Shown here in pieces: positions 8,901 through 17,053 of a stretch of DNA of 64,000 bases. The DNA is from Deltaproteobacteria bacterium ADurb.Bin207 (lineage in GTDB: Bacteria; Myxococcota_A; Polyangia; Polyangiales; Polyangiaceae). The notes below the pieces were generated by a model that was given only the letters and a program-made list of their open reading frames with translations, made no database searches and had not been told where the DNA came from. Position 1 is the first letter of the stretch. Every line of letters starts with the position of its first letter. Where the stretch lies: assembly GCA_002070115.1 (NCBI GenBank), contig MWCO01000007.1, positions 1 to 64,000 on the forward strand. The letters are read 5' to 3'. Both the position numbers and the translations under genes were made by a program.

Positions 8901-9856
8901 TTCGTGCGGCACCCGCGCTGCCACGAATCCTTACACGCGTCCTTTCCCGAATCGATGCGGAAGCAAATCCCAAACGCTGCGTGATCGCACGCATCCATAG
9001 CGCCGCTATGCTTGGCGCCGTCCATCAATTCGATTCCGCACAAGAGTATATCGACCATGCCCTCGTGCTTGCCGACCAGCGCGTGGAGTTGCGTCGCTCC
9101 GCCTTGCTCACGGGAGCGGAAATCGCTTTCCGTCGCGGTCTGTTCCGACACGCCCTCGACTTGTATCGAGAAGTCTCCTCCCTCGGTGAACTCGAAGGCA
9201 AAGAAGCATATCGCTTGGAGATCGGCTTTGCCAATACCATGGCCGCGCAAGGCAATCGTGCCGAAGGCCTCACGCATCTCGACCGCGCTCAACAACTCTC
9301 GGACCCCACGGACCTCGCGGATGCGGTCGAAAGAGAAAAAATTCGCGGCCTCATCCACTACTTCACCAGAGACTTCCGATCCGCTGCCGCTGCTTTCGAA
9401 AGAGGTGCCGACCTCGCCCGCGCTTCCGGACTTTCCTACGAAGTCGCCCTCGCGCTTCATAACGCCGGCGATGCGCTCGTCTGGCTCGGCAACTTCGCAC
9501 GCTCTCACGTCGTTTTCTGCGAATCCTTATCCACTTGTGAAGAATACGGCTACGAACGGCTTGCCGCTCATAACCGCATGTACCTCGCATTTCTAGAGGC
9601 CGATAAGGGCAACAACGACACTACCGTTCTTCGTGAACTCATTGCGATTGCCGAAGCTCACGGCTACTTGTGGGATGTTCTCGATGGTCGGCACCTGTTG
9701 GGAACACTCGCATTTCGAAGAGGGGATACCGATACGGCACGCACCGAACTGGGAATCGTGCAGGCTTTGGCCCGTGACAACCATAACCAATTGCTCGAAC
9801 ACAGCGCCTCCGAAATGCTCGAACAACTCGATCGAGAAGCCAACAGCACCCGATGA
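5921..9856 (+). CDS. Ser/Thr kinase with cyclase-like, ATPase and TPR domains
   Basis: A 1311-residue signalling protein starting at a GTG (5921). The N-terminal kinase (about 7-280) has the LGQGGMAEVF glycine loop, VIKRI lysine, HRDVSPQN catalytic loop near 147, DFGIAKA near 168 and YMSPEQ activation segment, so it looks active. Residues about 367-525 resemble a class III nucleotide cyclase fold (HVGRIMLHASGEPA) without a convincing set of catalytic residues. An AAA-type ATPase follows (FVGRKNQL, then GEQGIGKTRF near 565). The C-terminal third is helical TPR-like repeats. This is the layout of PknB-family/AAA/TPR regulators common in myxobacteria. It is soluble, with no transmembrane segment, and ends five bases from the convergent transglycosylase gene. 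Confidence 0.9.
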   Translation: MEETFGRYKLLEPLGQGGMAEVFKAKSFGVEGFEKILVIKRILPQLASNQVFVDMFVHEAKLAVRLSHANIVQVFDLGRVVNDRDVPSYYIAMEYVAGLDIASLLKRLRRRSEILPVDLCLFVAAEVAKGLDHAHRRRDEQMRPLGIVHRDVSPQNVLLSWEGEVKVTDFGIAKARDLMEDRSDDNKLHQLKGKYAYMSPEQARNQDVDARSDIFSLGAMLYEMIAGVNPFSAATPFETLRRVQAAEFPPIELLREDVSKDLAQIVHRALAKNPEDRFENSGRFYEELLGYLYSSGTRYTANDLAEYLSDFRELDAEELKARDVLQDLGPLSDEPDATPVEVPSTAGDHGSAYRSVSSPGFTSTPTAGERREVTVLVLTFAERDWTFPHHLRARVKDTLARYGARLIDEEPLQLVSLFGLGDTDGRETETAVRCALVLLRQLSAGKVSPSAGVHVGRIMLHASGEPARDTRLMSLVSEAQALARAPEQGCAVSAAVTREIRGLFFLEPLTDVSRAGLTSGAMLVGDLRAPDEVIGKFVGRKNQLRRVGEILAAATRRRLRIVSIQGEQGIGKTRFLYEVHRRLRKGDYNVGFYLASCPPRGRENSLSGLTAMLEVLCGVREGDPLERVLGVEPRLRALGLPDEERNAVLGQLGVKRIGQTGPNLPPLRAAFARMVQRLCEDRLHAFVLDNAHALDEDTLNVLQGSTLRLAATRAVFIMAARTPVQHKLFQHTSHEKIVLDELDDSEMARLVAVRSGLKTPSPDLIEFFRSRAGGHPLFIEELVKELIETGALVVQNGMAESVKLTGDVAVPRPLRTLMAARVARLEPNHKLALFAAAILGDPIDTTVLATMLGLSLQHNEHTIAALEERALLRRTASSSASLASPMLRESVLESLPVETRRDLHKSAADAYESVFGTRIEQKAHRVAYHLAEYGDRNRAADFFAMSGRRRLRSGQLEAAVHDWVEAFDLSDLEQRNAQELCEWLGDLRAAVHAVRAAPALPRILTRVLSRIDAEANPKRCVIARIHSAAMLGAVHQFDSAQEYIDHALVLADQRVELRRSALLTGAEIAFRRGLFRHALDLYREVSSLGELEGKEAYRLEIGFANTMAAQGNRAEGLTHLDRAQQLSDPTDLADAVEREKIRGLIHYFTRDFRSAAAAFERGADLARASGLSYEVALALHNAGDALVWLGNFARSHVVFCESLSTCEEYGYERLAAHNRMYLAFLEADKGNNDTTVLRELIAIAEAHGYLWDVLDGRHLLGTLAFRRGDTDTARTELGIVQALARDNHNQLLEHSASEMLEQLDREANSTR

Positions 9857-9861
9857 TTCCC

Positions 9862-12117
9862 TCAATACGCATCGTCGGGAATGCGTATCGAACCAGGAAG
9901 ATGCAACCCCAACACGGGTATCGATGCCTCGCCTTCGAGCAAGTAGCGATACCGTAACCAGTTGCTCATCACCCGCCAGATATAGTGACGAGTCTCTCGG
10001 TAGGGGACTAACGCTACCCAAATATCCAGCGGTGTTTGCTCCGCGCCTTGGAGCCACCGTCCCACCGCCATAGGACCCGCGTTATACGCACCTACGGCAA
10101 GAGGTACGTGACCGTCAAATATTCGAAGAAGCATGGATAAATACTCCATGCCAAGGGTGATATTCATGCCTGGGGAACGAAGTCGACGAAGGTCGAATGG
10201 TTTGCCCATACGCTGTGCCGTCCTGTCCGCGGTCGTAGGCATGAGTTGCATCAGCCCTTGGGCGCCGACCGGAGACTGCGCCTCCGGGTTAAACGCGCTT
10301 TCCTGTCGCATGATCGCATGGGATAAACCTGAAGGAATGCCGTGCTCCGTTTCCCATCGATGCGTGATCGGTCCGTAAGGATAGGGAAATAGACATTCCC
10401 ACGCCCAGCGATTCGATGCTGTCGGTGCCAGTTGAACAAGGCGTTGGGGAGCGTGCCGCTGACCCATGCGGTATAACCTGCCCCCCGTCTGAAGCTGCCC
10501 GTAAGCGCGGCACAAGGCTTCTCCGCCGCGATCACCATAACCGCGCTGAAAAGCTTCTTCCTGAGTACGCATCGCTTCTTCCGCATCGCGAACGAGCCCC
10601 AGGTCGCGCAACCATTGAACCGTCGGCGGAAGGTTCACCACCATCGGTGGCAGCTCATGAACGGAAGGAGCCGGAAGGGCAATCGGGGGCGTGGGTTGTC
10701 CCATCGACGCTAGCCGCGCCTGAGCCATCAGGCTGAACCATGACAAGGGCTGGGAAGAAATCGTGTCTCGCCATACCGAAGCGGCGAGAGAGGTATTCCC
10801 TTCCAAAAAAGCAGCAACCGCTCCCAAATAACGAAAGGAGGCCGCTTCGAATGCCTGTTTCTCCCCGCTGGCGAGAGACTCAAACAAAGGTCGCGCTTGC
10901 CCAGGCTGCCCTGAAAGCAACAAACACAGCGCAAGCTCATATCGCGCCTCCTTGGACAACGACCCTCGTGGATAACGCTGCAAGTAGCGTCGGTATCCTC
11001 TTTCCGCCAAAGGCCATCGACGTTGAAAACGGTAGAGTCGAGGGGCGTCGTAGCTAGCCCGTTCAGCCCAAGACGACGCGGTGTGCTGATGGATGACCTG
11101 TTCGTACAAGGCGAGCGCTCGATTGTTATCCTCCGCCCGGCTCCATGCTTTGGCCGCCAAATACAAGGCTTGTGCCCCATGAGGGCCGCGAAGCTTCGCC
11201 GCTTGCTCGTAGATTTGCGCCGCTTGGCGATAATCCTTGCGGCTTTCGTAATACGCCTTGGCTTGGGCAAGAAGCTGCTGGACCCGGGGAGGTGGCCCTC
11301 CGGGAGCTGCTTTGGCTTGTTCGATCTCTTGCCGCGTTGGCTCCGAATAACCACGATTCGCATGACTCCACGCGCGTTGCATACGGTCCGAGGAAGTCAG
11401 ACGATGGTTTGGGTCCACCTGACGAAGCGTCTTCCACGCTTCGGCACTGACTTGGGGATCGCGTGCATGCTGGTATACGAAACGCAAATCCGCTATCGCC
11501 GTGGCTTTGTCGCCCATCGTTTGTGCGAGCATCGCGCGATGAAGGCGAGCTTCGATCCCATCCTCACGGCTCGACGTGCCGGCCATTTGAATGGCTCGAT
11601 CGATGGCGCTGCGTGCTAACTTGACTTGGCTGGCTCGAAAATACGCCTGGGAAGCTTTCGTCAACGCCCGTACGGTCTTGAGCTGGGCAAAGTACTGCGC
11701 TGCTAGATCCGCTTGACCGCCATGCCAATGCGCTTCTGCTCGCTGTAGCGCGATATCTGTCGCCACCTGCGGAAGCGCCGACTCCAAACCGTCCAGCAAC
11801 GTCAACGCTACCGACCACTGCTCTTGCCCCATGGCAACCTTGGCGCGAACATATCGCATCCTCGGTGCGCTACAATCCACATGCTTATCGAGCAAAGACG
11901 CTGCAAGAGCCCAATCTTCGAGACGAACCGCCTCGACCCAGGACTCTTGCGGTGGGGTAATCTCCGCCGCGGAAGAATTCGCGGAGGAAACGGCTGGTTC
12001 GACGCTCATCGTCGAGACCGAACCATTGAGTGACAACGTGTTGGAGCGAGGTTCCGCACGGGTGCAACCCAAGGCAACGCTTAGCAAAAACCACCAATGC
12101 CCTTTGATCCAGTTCAC
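9862..12117 (-). CDS. Lytic murein transglycosylase lipoprotein (SLT family)
   Basis: This enzyme would cleave peptidoglycan between MurNAc and GlcNAc, forming 1,6-anhydro-MurNAc. The best start is the GTG at 12117, which overlaps the stop of the preceding gene (GTGA) and gives a lipoprotein signal ending LSVALGC (Cys18); the open frame runs to 12420 but lacks a signal there. The 751-residue product has a long TPR/superhelical middle region, as in Slt70, and a C-terminal SLT domain with the catalytic Glu in MRQESAFNPEAQ (around residue 600), GAQGLMQLMPTTA and AYNAGP. It is translationally coupled to the UbiB-like kinase. Confidence 0.93.
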   Translation of the reverse strand: MNWIKGHWWFLLSVALGCTRAEPRSNTLSLNGSVSTMSVEPAVSSANSSAAEITPPQESWVEAVRLEDWALAASLLDKHVDCSAPRMRYVRAKVAMGQEQWSVALTLLDGLESALPQVATDIALQRAEAHWHGGQADLAAQYFAQLKTVRALTKASQAYFRASQVKLARSAIDRAIQMAGTSSREDGIEARLHRAMLAQTMGDKATAIADLRFVYQHARDPQVSAEAWKTLRQVDPNHRLTSSDRMQRAWSHANRGYSEPTRQEIEQAKAAPGGPPPRVQQLLAQAKAYYESRKDYRQAAQIYEQAAKLRGPHGAQALYLAAKAWSRAEDNNRALALYEQVIHQHTASSWAERASYDAPRLYRFQRRWPLAERGYRRYLQRYPRGSLSKEARYELALCLLLSGQPGQARPLFESLASGEKQAFEAASFRYLGAVAAFLEGNTSLAASVWRDTISSQPLSWFSLMAQARLASMGQPTPPIALPAPSVHELPPMVVNLPPTVQWLRDLGLVRDAEEAMRTQEEAFQRGYGDRGGEALCRAYGQLQTGGRLYRMGQRHAPQRLVQLAPTASNRWAWECLFPYPYGPITHRWETEHGIPSGLSHAIMRQESAFNPEAQSPVGAQGLMQLMPTTADRTAQRMGKPFDLRRLRSPGMNITLGMEYLSMLLRIFDGHVPLAVGAYNAGPMAVGRWLQGAEQTPLDIWVALVPYRETRHYIWRVMSNWLRYRYLLEGEASIPVLGLHLPGSIRIPDDAY

Positions 12118-13538
12118 AAAGGCGACTCCAGCTTGGCGCGAACCCACGGCTCCGTAATCTGTCGAAATCGGGCTTTCGTCCTCAATCCGCCCAGTATCGA
12201 AGCCAATCCCCACTGCAGCCGATTCACGAACGTAAGATCGAAGGGCATGTGCATCGGCGTGGGAAGCTTGGGTCCTCCCTCCGCTTCTTTGATGAGCTTG
12301 CGGTGTCCTCTTACCAAATATTGCACCGCTTCTTTCGCGCTCTCGGGCGTGTACTCGTACGTCGAATGAGTCGCGATCGGCATCATCAATTCGATCGCGT
12401 AGCTGCGATACAAATCCCACGAAGCCTTGTCACCAGGGGCCATGCCCATGAACTCATGGCAAAGACGATCGAATTCCGGCCAATTTGCATCCATGACCGC
12501 GGCCATATAATCCTTGAGCCCTTGGGCCATGGCGGTAGGTAACACCTTCACACATCCAAAATCCAAAAACCCAATACGCCCATCCTCCAAAAATCGATAA
12601 TTGCCAGGGTGCGGATCGGCGTACAACACACCATGAACCAGCAAATTTCGCATCATGAACGTCCACAGGGTCACCCCCGCCGCATCGCGCTGCGCTTGGC
12701 TGGCCGTCGCCCGAAACTGCTCATACCCCATTCCCCCTAGCCTCTGCGCCGTCAGCACCCGACGCGTCGATAACGAATGGTATACGTGGGGTATCACCAC
12801 CGCGGGAAGATCGGCGCATAACTGCCGAAATCGATCCATATTTTCCGCTTCTAGGCCATAATCTAGTTCAGCAAGGAAAACTTCCGTAATTTCACGAAGA
12901 GTTTCCTTCGACTGGTACTGCCGAGACAAGGGAGCCAGGACGACTTCGAGCATGGACAAGCTTTTGAGATCGTTTTCCACCGCCTTGTCGATGCCGGGGT
13001 ATTGTACTTTCACAGCCACTTCATCGCCTCTTCGTGTCATGGCCCGATGAACTTGGCCTATGGAGGCGGCCGCGAAAGGAACGGGCTCCCAATGACGGAA
13101 AAGCCGTTCCGGTCCCACCCCAAACTCCTGCCAGATCATTTTTTCAGCCGCTTCCGGGGAAAGAGGGGGGGCCTTATCACGCAATTGCTGAAGCAAACGC
13201 TGAACCTTGTCTTCGTAACCCGGAGGCGCCAGCCCATCGATATAGCTGAACATCTGCCCGAGCTTCATCGGAAGCCCCTTCATCTCCCCAAGCGTTTTCA
13301 AAAGCGCCGTCCCCGCTTTTTTCGCATTCTCGTACGTTCGCTGCCGCGCCAACCGCTCCTGCTGCTCCGAACGCGATACGCCCACCGCGCGTTTGGCTCC
13401 TTCCAAGGCAACCGGCAATACCTTCGGCGCAAGAAGGCTGAGCCGAGCCAGACGTTCCCACCGTGACGATGGAGCTTGGGACCGAGGGGAAGGCTCGAGC
13501 GGTCGAGCGAATTCGTTGGGGTCTTTCTCTCCTTTCAT
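12114..13538 (-). CDS. ABC1/UbiB-family atypical kinase
   Basis: A 474-residue protein from the ATG at 13538. It has the hallmarks of the UbiB/ABC1/COQ8 family: the KxGQ-type segment PMKLGQMFSYIDG, the Ala-rich loop AAASIGQVHRA, the VAVKVQYPGI lysine, DPHPGNYRF and LDFGCVKVL. Family members support isoprenoid-quinone biosynthesis or act as ATPases on lipids, but many bacterial paralogues have other roles and no ubi genes lie nearby. No C-terminal transmembrane helices are evident, unlike canonical UbiB. The stop overlaps the start of the lytic transglycosylase by GTGA, so the two are made together, possibly for envelope upkeep (inference). Confidence 0.9.
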   Translation of the reverse strand: MKGEKDPNEFARPLEPSPRSQAPSSRWERLARLSLLAPKVLPVALEGAKRAVGVSRSEQQERLARQRTYENAKKAGTALLKTLGEMKGLPMKLGQMFSYIDGLAPPGYEDKVQRLLQQLRDKAPPLSPEAAEKMIWQEFGVGPERLFRHWEPVPFAAASIGQVHRAMTRRGDEVAVKVQYPGIDKAVENDLKSLSMLEVVLAPLSRQYQSKETLREITEVFLAELDYGLEAENMDRFRQLCADLPAVVIPHVYHSLSTRRVLTAQRLGGMGYEQFRATASQAQRDAAGVTLWTFMMRNLLVHGVLYADPHPGNYRFLEDGRIGFLDFGCVKVLPTAMAQGLKDYMAAVMDANWPEFDRLCHEFMGMAPGDKASWDLYRSYAIELMMPIATHSTYEYTPESAKEAVQYLVRGHRKLIKEAEGGPKLPTPMHMPFDLTFVNRLQWGLASILGGLRTKARFRQITEPWVRAKLESPL

Positions 13539-13885
13539 TGGATGATCCGCGCGCAACGTGGGGTTGATTACCAATTCGACCGCAACCCATCGTCGACGAT
13601 TTTTAAAATAGTCTATTGATTTCCATTGGTTATGATGTGTTCGGGCGTGATGGTCGAGTCTTTCGGCCCCGCACCCTTGCCTCGTCCATTGTGCGGTACG
13701 GTACCACGAATAGCAAGGACGCGACGAATGCTTACGGATCGTTCGGTAGGCTTCGTGGCAGCCCGGTGGCACTTCATGCTTGTTGTTGGAAAACGAGCCC
13801 TTCCATGCATCCTTGGCGCAATGGCTCGAAACGTATCGTACAGGGAGTTGCTCGCCTTCGAAGGGAACATGCTACGATCCCCCAG
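13539..13885. other. Divergent intergenic spacer
   Basis: 347 bases between the divergent UbiB-like kinase and the small lipoprotein gene. It must carry promoters for both directions, but I could not place convincing -35/-10 pairs. It includes a conspicuous AT-rich patch at about 13600-13640. The open frames here are not protein-like. Confidence 0.5.
13608..13637 (+). repeat. AT-rich dispersed element, loose copy
   Basis: Thirty bases containing ATTGATTT and ATTGGTT. With one gap they match the 42936-42965 copy at about 21 positions. It lies in the spacer between two divergent genes. Alignment done by eye. Confidence 0.35.
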
Positions 13886-14242
13886 ATGAGGCTTCGCTCT
13901 CCGATTCTGGTTTGCCTGTGTTTCGCTGTTTTCGGCTGCTCAAAAAAAGATGATCCCATCGATTTTTCCAGTCAAACACAGGGAGAGGCGCAAGGGGCTG
14001 GTGCGGTGCCCTCCGAAGCGGTTTCGCCCTTTTCCTCCCCCGCGGTATCCCCAGCGGCTACTTCAGTCCCTTCGGTTCCGTCGGTCAACCCGCCCAAACC
14101 AGACGCTGGTCCTTTGCCCGACGGTGGGCTCGCGATGCCTCCGTTTCCTACCTTGCTTCCTACGCAATTACCTTCCTCCCTTCCGCCCCTTCCTACCTTA
14201 TTGCCCAGTGCATTTCCCATTCCCGTGCCCGCACGAACGTGA
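13886..14242 (+). CDS. Small Pro-rich lipoprotein
   Basis: A 118-residue lipoprotein from the ATG at 13886. The signal peptide ends VFGC with the lipidated Cys at 18, followed by Ser/Lys/Asp residues. The mature part has very low complexity: Ser/Pro/Ala-rich, then repeated Leu-Pro motifs (PTLLP, SSLPPLP). No enzymatic domain is visible; it may be an envelope spacer. It ends three bases before the prepilin peptidase start, so the two are probably cotranscribed. Confidence 0.7.
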   Translation: MRLRSPILVCLCFAVFGCSKKDDPIDFSSQTQGEAQGAGAVPSEAVSPFSSPAVSPAATSVPSVPSVNPPKPDAGPLPDGGLAMPPFPTLLPTQLPSSLPPLPTLLPSAFPIPVPART

Positions 14243-14245
14243 GGT

Positions 14246-15217
14246 ATGCCCGTGCCCACGCTCGTTGAGCTTCCCCCTTGGTTCCTTCTGGGATTTGCCC
14301 TCGCTTTCGGCTTGATTTGGGGCAGTTTTTTGAATGTCGTCATTTACAGGGTTCCTCGAGGACAGAGCATCCTTCGCCCCGCTTCTCGCTGCCCTCACTG
14401 CGAAACGCCCATTCGCCCTTGGAACAATATCCCCGTGGTCAGTTGGTTGTTATTACGAGGGCGAGCTGCTTGCTGTGGTGCCGCCATCCCCATTCGTTAC
14501 CCCCTCGTGGAAGCAGCCGGAGGATTGCTAGCCCTGGCCTTGGTGCAAACCGTCCTTCGCCCCATGGCTCCCGATACCCCCCTATGGCTAGGCGCTCTGA
14601 CTTTCTGCACCTACTTTGCGCTTGGCTTGGTTTCCATTGCGGTAGCCTTCATCGATCTCGACCATCTGTATATCCCCGATTCCATGTCCCTCGGTGCCAT
14701 CGTTGTAGGCTTGGCTTCCTTTTCCCTTCGGCCCCCGTTGACCTTCACCGAATCGTTGGCCGCTTCTATCGCGGGATTTGTCGTCGTTTGGCTCGTGTTC
14801 GGTGTGTTATATCGCGCGATTCGTGGACGAACGGGGATGGGGTTAGGGGATGCCAAGCTCCTGGCGGTTGCAGGCGCGTGGTTCGGATGGAAAGGGATGT
14901 TTTTCGCTCTGCTAGGCGGTTCCGTGCAAGGAACCCTCGCCGCCGTCGTTGTTCTATTGGTTCGGGGAAGACTCGAGGAACCGGAAGCCGTGCAACGGGA
15001 GCGAGAAGAACTGCTTGCCGCGGTGGCCGCCATCGAAGATCCGGTCGAACGCCAACAAGCCGAGCAAGAACTACAAAAAGACCCGATTTTCGAACCTTCC
15101 GCTGGCGGAGCGGGAGCCAGGATCCCTTTTGGCCCTTTTCTGGCTCTCGCCATCATCGAATATATGCTGGTCGGTGAAGCTCTTTTGTCGCAGTATATGG
15201 CATGGCTCGCGCCATGA
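14246..15217 (+). CDS. Prepilin peptidase (A24 family)
   Basis: A 323-residue polytopic membrane aspartyl protease that would cleave and N-methylate type IV prepilins or type II secretion pseudopilins. It has the N-terminal methylase/zinc region (GSFLNVVIYRVPRG, CPHC, NNIPVVSWLLLRGR) and both catalytic aspartates: DLDHLYIPDSM near residue 137 and the GLGD motif near 197. The second zinc pair is unusual: RGRAACCG instead of the usual RGRCxxCG, so one Cys is displaced. A charged Glu/Gln-rich insert lies at about 235-280 before the last helix. Its stop overlaps the start of the next lipoprotein. No pilin genes lie in the window. Confidence 0.93.
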   Translation: MPVPTLVELPPWFLLGFALAFGLIWGSFLNVVIYRVPRGQSILRPASRCPHCETPIRPWNNIPVVSWLLLRGRAACCGAAIPIRYPLVEAAGGLLALALVQTVLRPMAPDTPLWLGALTFCTYFALGLVSIAVAFIDLDHLYIPDSMSLGAIVVGLASFSLRPPLTFTESLAASIAGFVVVWLVFGVLYRAIRGRTGMGLGDAKLLAVAGAWFGWKGMFFALLGGSVQGTLAAVVVLLVRGRLEEPEAVQREREELLAAVAAIEDPVERQQAEQELQKDPIFEPSAGGAGARIPFGPFLALAIIEYMLVGEALLSQYMAWLAP

Positions 15218-15681
15218 TACCGCTTCCGTCTTGCTCTCGCGTCCTGGTTGCCGCTTGCCTGTCTCTGTGTCTGGCTCTCATCGCCTCCTGTACGTCTGTC
15301 ACACCAATTCCCCCACAAGGGCCCCATGACGCTACAGAGCCGTTTCTGTCGGTACCCAAACCTCCAGATATCGTTCATGTGCAGATGCTACCACCGCCCC
15401 CCGATGACCAATCCGTCTGGGTGGATGGTCAATGGCAATGGTCAGGACGCCATTGGAAGTGGCAAGAGGGGCAATGGGTACAACCGCAAAAGAAAGCCCA
15501 TTACGCACAGCCGGACTTCGTATTGACCCCAGAAGCCGATTATCAACGTGTTATCTCGCAGGAAGGAGCGGAGAGCTGGGTATTGCGGGGGTACCGGGCT
15601 AAACTACAGTTTCGCCCGGGACGGTGGTACTCCACTAGCGATAGAGCACCGGCAGGTTCGGCGTCGCCTTTGGAGCGATAA
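15214..15681 (+). CDS. Lipoprotein with YXWGXW-like aromatic repeats
   Basis: A 155-residue lipoprotein. The ATG at 15214 overlaps the prepilin peptidase stop (ATGA); an ATG four codons upstream (15202) is also possible. The lipobox ends LIASC (Cys26). The mature protein contains alternating Trp motifs (WVDGQWQWSGRHWKWQEGQW) like those of YXWGXW-repeat envelope proteins, then a short C-terminal domain. Function unknown. Overlap with the peptidase indicates translational coupling. Confidence 0.8.
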   Translation: MIPLPSCSRVLVAACLSLCLALIASCTSVTPIPPQGPHDATEPFLSVPKPPDIVHVQMLPPPPDDQSVWVDGQWQWSGRHWKWQEGQWVQPQKKAHYAQPDFVLTPEADYQRVISQEGAESWVLRGYRAKLQFRPGRWYSTSDRAPAGSASPLER

Positions 15682-15696
15682 ACCCCTGGGGCGTGA

Positions 15697-16170
15697 TTAG
15701 AGGAAGTAAATCGTTGCCCGACGCTCTCCCTCTTTTTTGATCTGGCCGTCGGAAATCAGCTTTTGAATCGGCCGCATGAGTTGGCGGGTGGTCGTACCGA
15801 GTCTTTTGTTGATCTCCTCGATCCGCATGGGCTCTGGAGCGGTCGACAACAGCTTCACCACCTCTTCGCCCACCCTTCCCAGCTCATTGGCGGAGCGTCG
15901 AATACGCTTACTCGGTACGGGCTTTTTCTTGGCCGTCGTAGGCGTTTTGGCCGCTGGTTTGACCACGGTTGTTTTGGTATTTTGCGGCTTGGCAGCTTTG
16001 ATTGGCTTAGGTGCCGGCGTTGGCTTTTTTGGCGTTGTACTCGCCGCCATGGGTCCGGACCGGAACTCCGCTGCCACGGAAGCAAACGCTTCCCCAAAAA
16101 TAGCACTTACCTCTTCGGTAAAGTGTAGGGCCGCAGCACGAATCTTTTCTCTTAGTTCATCTCGCGTCAT
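15697..16170 (-). CDS. Histone H1-like protein with winged helix (paralogue 1)
   Basis: A 157-residue basic protein in three parts: an N-terminal helix (MTRDELREKIRAAALHFTEE), a Lys/Ala/Pro/Thr-rich linker at about residues 45-90 resembling eukaryotic H1 tails, and a C-terminal winged-helix-like segment (RIEEINKRLGTTTRQLMRPI, then GQIKKEGERRATIYFL). I chose the ATG at 16170 because the paralogue at 16559-17053 aligns from that point; an ATG fifteen bases upstream is possible. It probably binds DNA as a nucleoid or regulatory protein (inference). The two paralogues are adjacent and same-strand, with long non-coding spacers upstream of both. Confidence 0.8.
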   Translation of the reverse strand: MTRDELREKIRAAALHFTEEVSAIFGEAFASVAAEFRSGPMAASTTPKKPTPAPKPIKAAKPQNTKTTVVKPAAKTPTTAKKKPVPSKRIRRSANELGRVGEEVVKLLSTAPEPMRIEEINKRLGTTTRQLMRPIQKLISDGQIKKEGERRATIYFL

Positions 16171-16558
16171 GGCACTCGACTTTCCCATAATCGTGTTGAA
16201 CGCACAAGACGAATCGTCGAAATCTGCCACGGAGATCCAACACCCTTCCCCCTAGAAGGGATACATCTCGTGTAATTTCCAGTAGTTACGCTAATTGTCG
16301 CCTAGGGATGAGCCATCGATTCCCAACAGGCCACCTTCCTTCGGACCGCTTTGCTTCCACCACCGTTTGCCCCCTAAGGCCTGCGGTTCTCCCTTCCGCC
16401 CACGCATGCCTCCCTCACGAAAGCACTACAGAGTAACGATGCGCAAAACCTTTGCTCAGCGGCGTCACGGCATGCAAACCGCACAACGATGCCACGGTAG
16501 GATTCGTTCTGCTTCCCAACCAAATGTAGGACAAAAGCGGGCTCTGACTCTCTTTCAG
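16171..16558. other. Non-coding spacer between the two H1-like genes
   Basis: 388 bases with no convincing gene. It holds the upstream region of paralogue 1, an AT-rich imperfect palindrome at 16272-16289, and a pyrimidine-rich stretch beyond it. A 92-codon plus-strand frame here has protein-unlike composition and is not called. Confidence 0.5.
16272..16289 (-). repeat. AT-rich imperfect palindrome, copy 1
   Basis: The 18-mer GTAATTTCCAGTAGTTAC has GTAA/TTAC arms around a 10-base centre. It is closely related to copies at 27748-27765 and 35464-35481. It lies about 100 bases upstream of the minus-strand H1-like gene and could be an operator or promoter part. Compared by eye. Confidence 0.5.
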
Positions 16559-17053
16559 TCAGTCGTGCAATGAGGATGCGGGAACGAAATACGTTGTCGA
16601 TCTGCGAGTTCCCCGCTTCTGAATCTCGCCCGACGCAAGCAATCGCCGGATGGGTCGCATCAGTTGTGGCGTCGTCGTTCCAAGCGCCGTGTTGATTTGC
16701 TCAATGCGCATCTCCGCTTTCTTTTCTTTCAAATACCGAACGACGCGCGCCGCGTCCTTGTCGAGTTCTTGGGCGGAACGACGTCCCGAGGATGCCAGGC
16801 GGTGAGTCGACGGTTTTTTTGCTACCTGTTTTTTTTTCGAAACCGACGGTCGAGAGGGCTTGGGGGCACTTTTCTGTTCTTTTTTTTCGGCGACTGCCCG
16901 GTTCTTGGATGCCGTGGATGGTGCCGTATTGGCAATCCCAACCGTGACGTCTCTAACGACACTCTGCAACAACTCCCCAAAATACCCTAGGAGTTCATCG
17001 GTCAAACGGTCAGCCGCATCGATCACTTGTGCTTGATAATCTCGTTGGTTCAT
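16559..17053 (-). CDS. Histone H1-like protein with winged helix (paralogue 2)
   Basis: A 164-residue paralogue of the 15697-16170 product. Both start with an amphipathic helix (here MNQRDYQAQVIDAADRLTDE), carry a Lys/Ser/Ala/Pro-rich linker with KKK clusters, and end in the same winged-helix block (MRIEQINTALGTTTPQLMRP, then GEIQKRGTRRSTTYF). The frame is open to 17164, adding a hydrophobic stretch; I prefer the ATG at 17053 because it aligns with the paralogue. The conserved motif IEEIN/IEQIN..LGTTT..LMRPI suggests sequence-directed DNA contact rather than a pure polycation. Function is inferred. Confidence 0.78.
   Translation of the reverse strand: MNQRDYQAQVIDAADRLTDELLGYFGELLQSVVRDVTVGIANTAPSTASKNRAVAEKKEQKSAPKPSRPSVSKKKQVAKKPSTHRLASSGRRSAQELDKDAARVVRYLKEKKAEMRIEQINTALGTTTPQLMRPIRRLLASGEIQKRGTRRSTTYFVPASSLHD

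Noticed and set aside
12118-12420. N-terminal extension of the transglycosylase frame
   Set aside because: It overlaps the UbiB-like gene, and the internal GTG at 12117 gives a lipoprotein signal and a GTGA overlap.
16295-16573. 92-codon plus-strand frame between the H1-like genes
   Set aside because: Arg/Pro/His-rich composition without a ribosome binding site; overlaps the end of a real gene.
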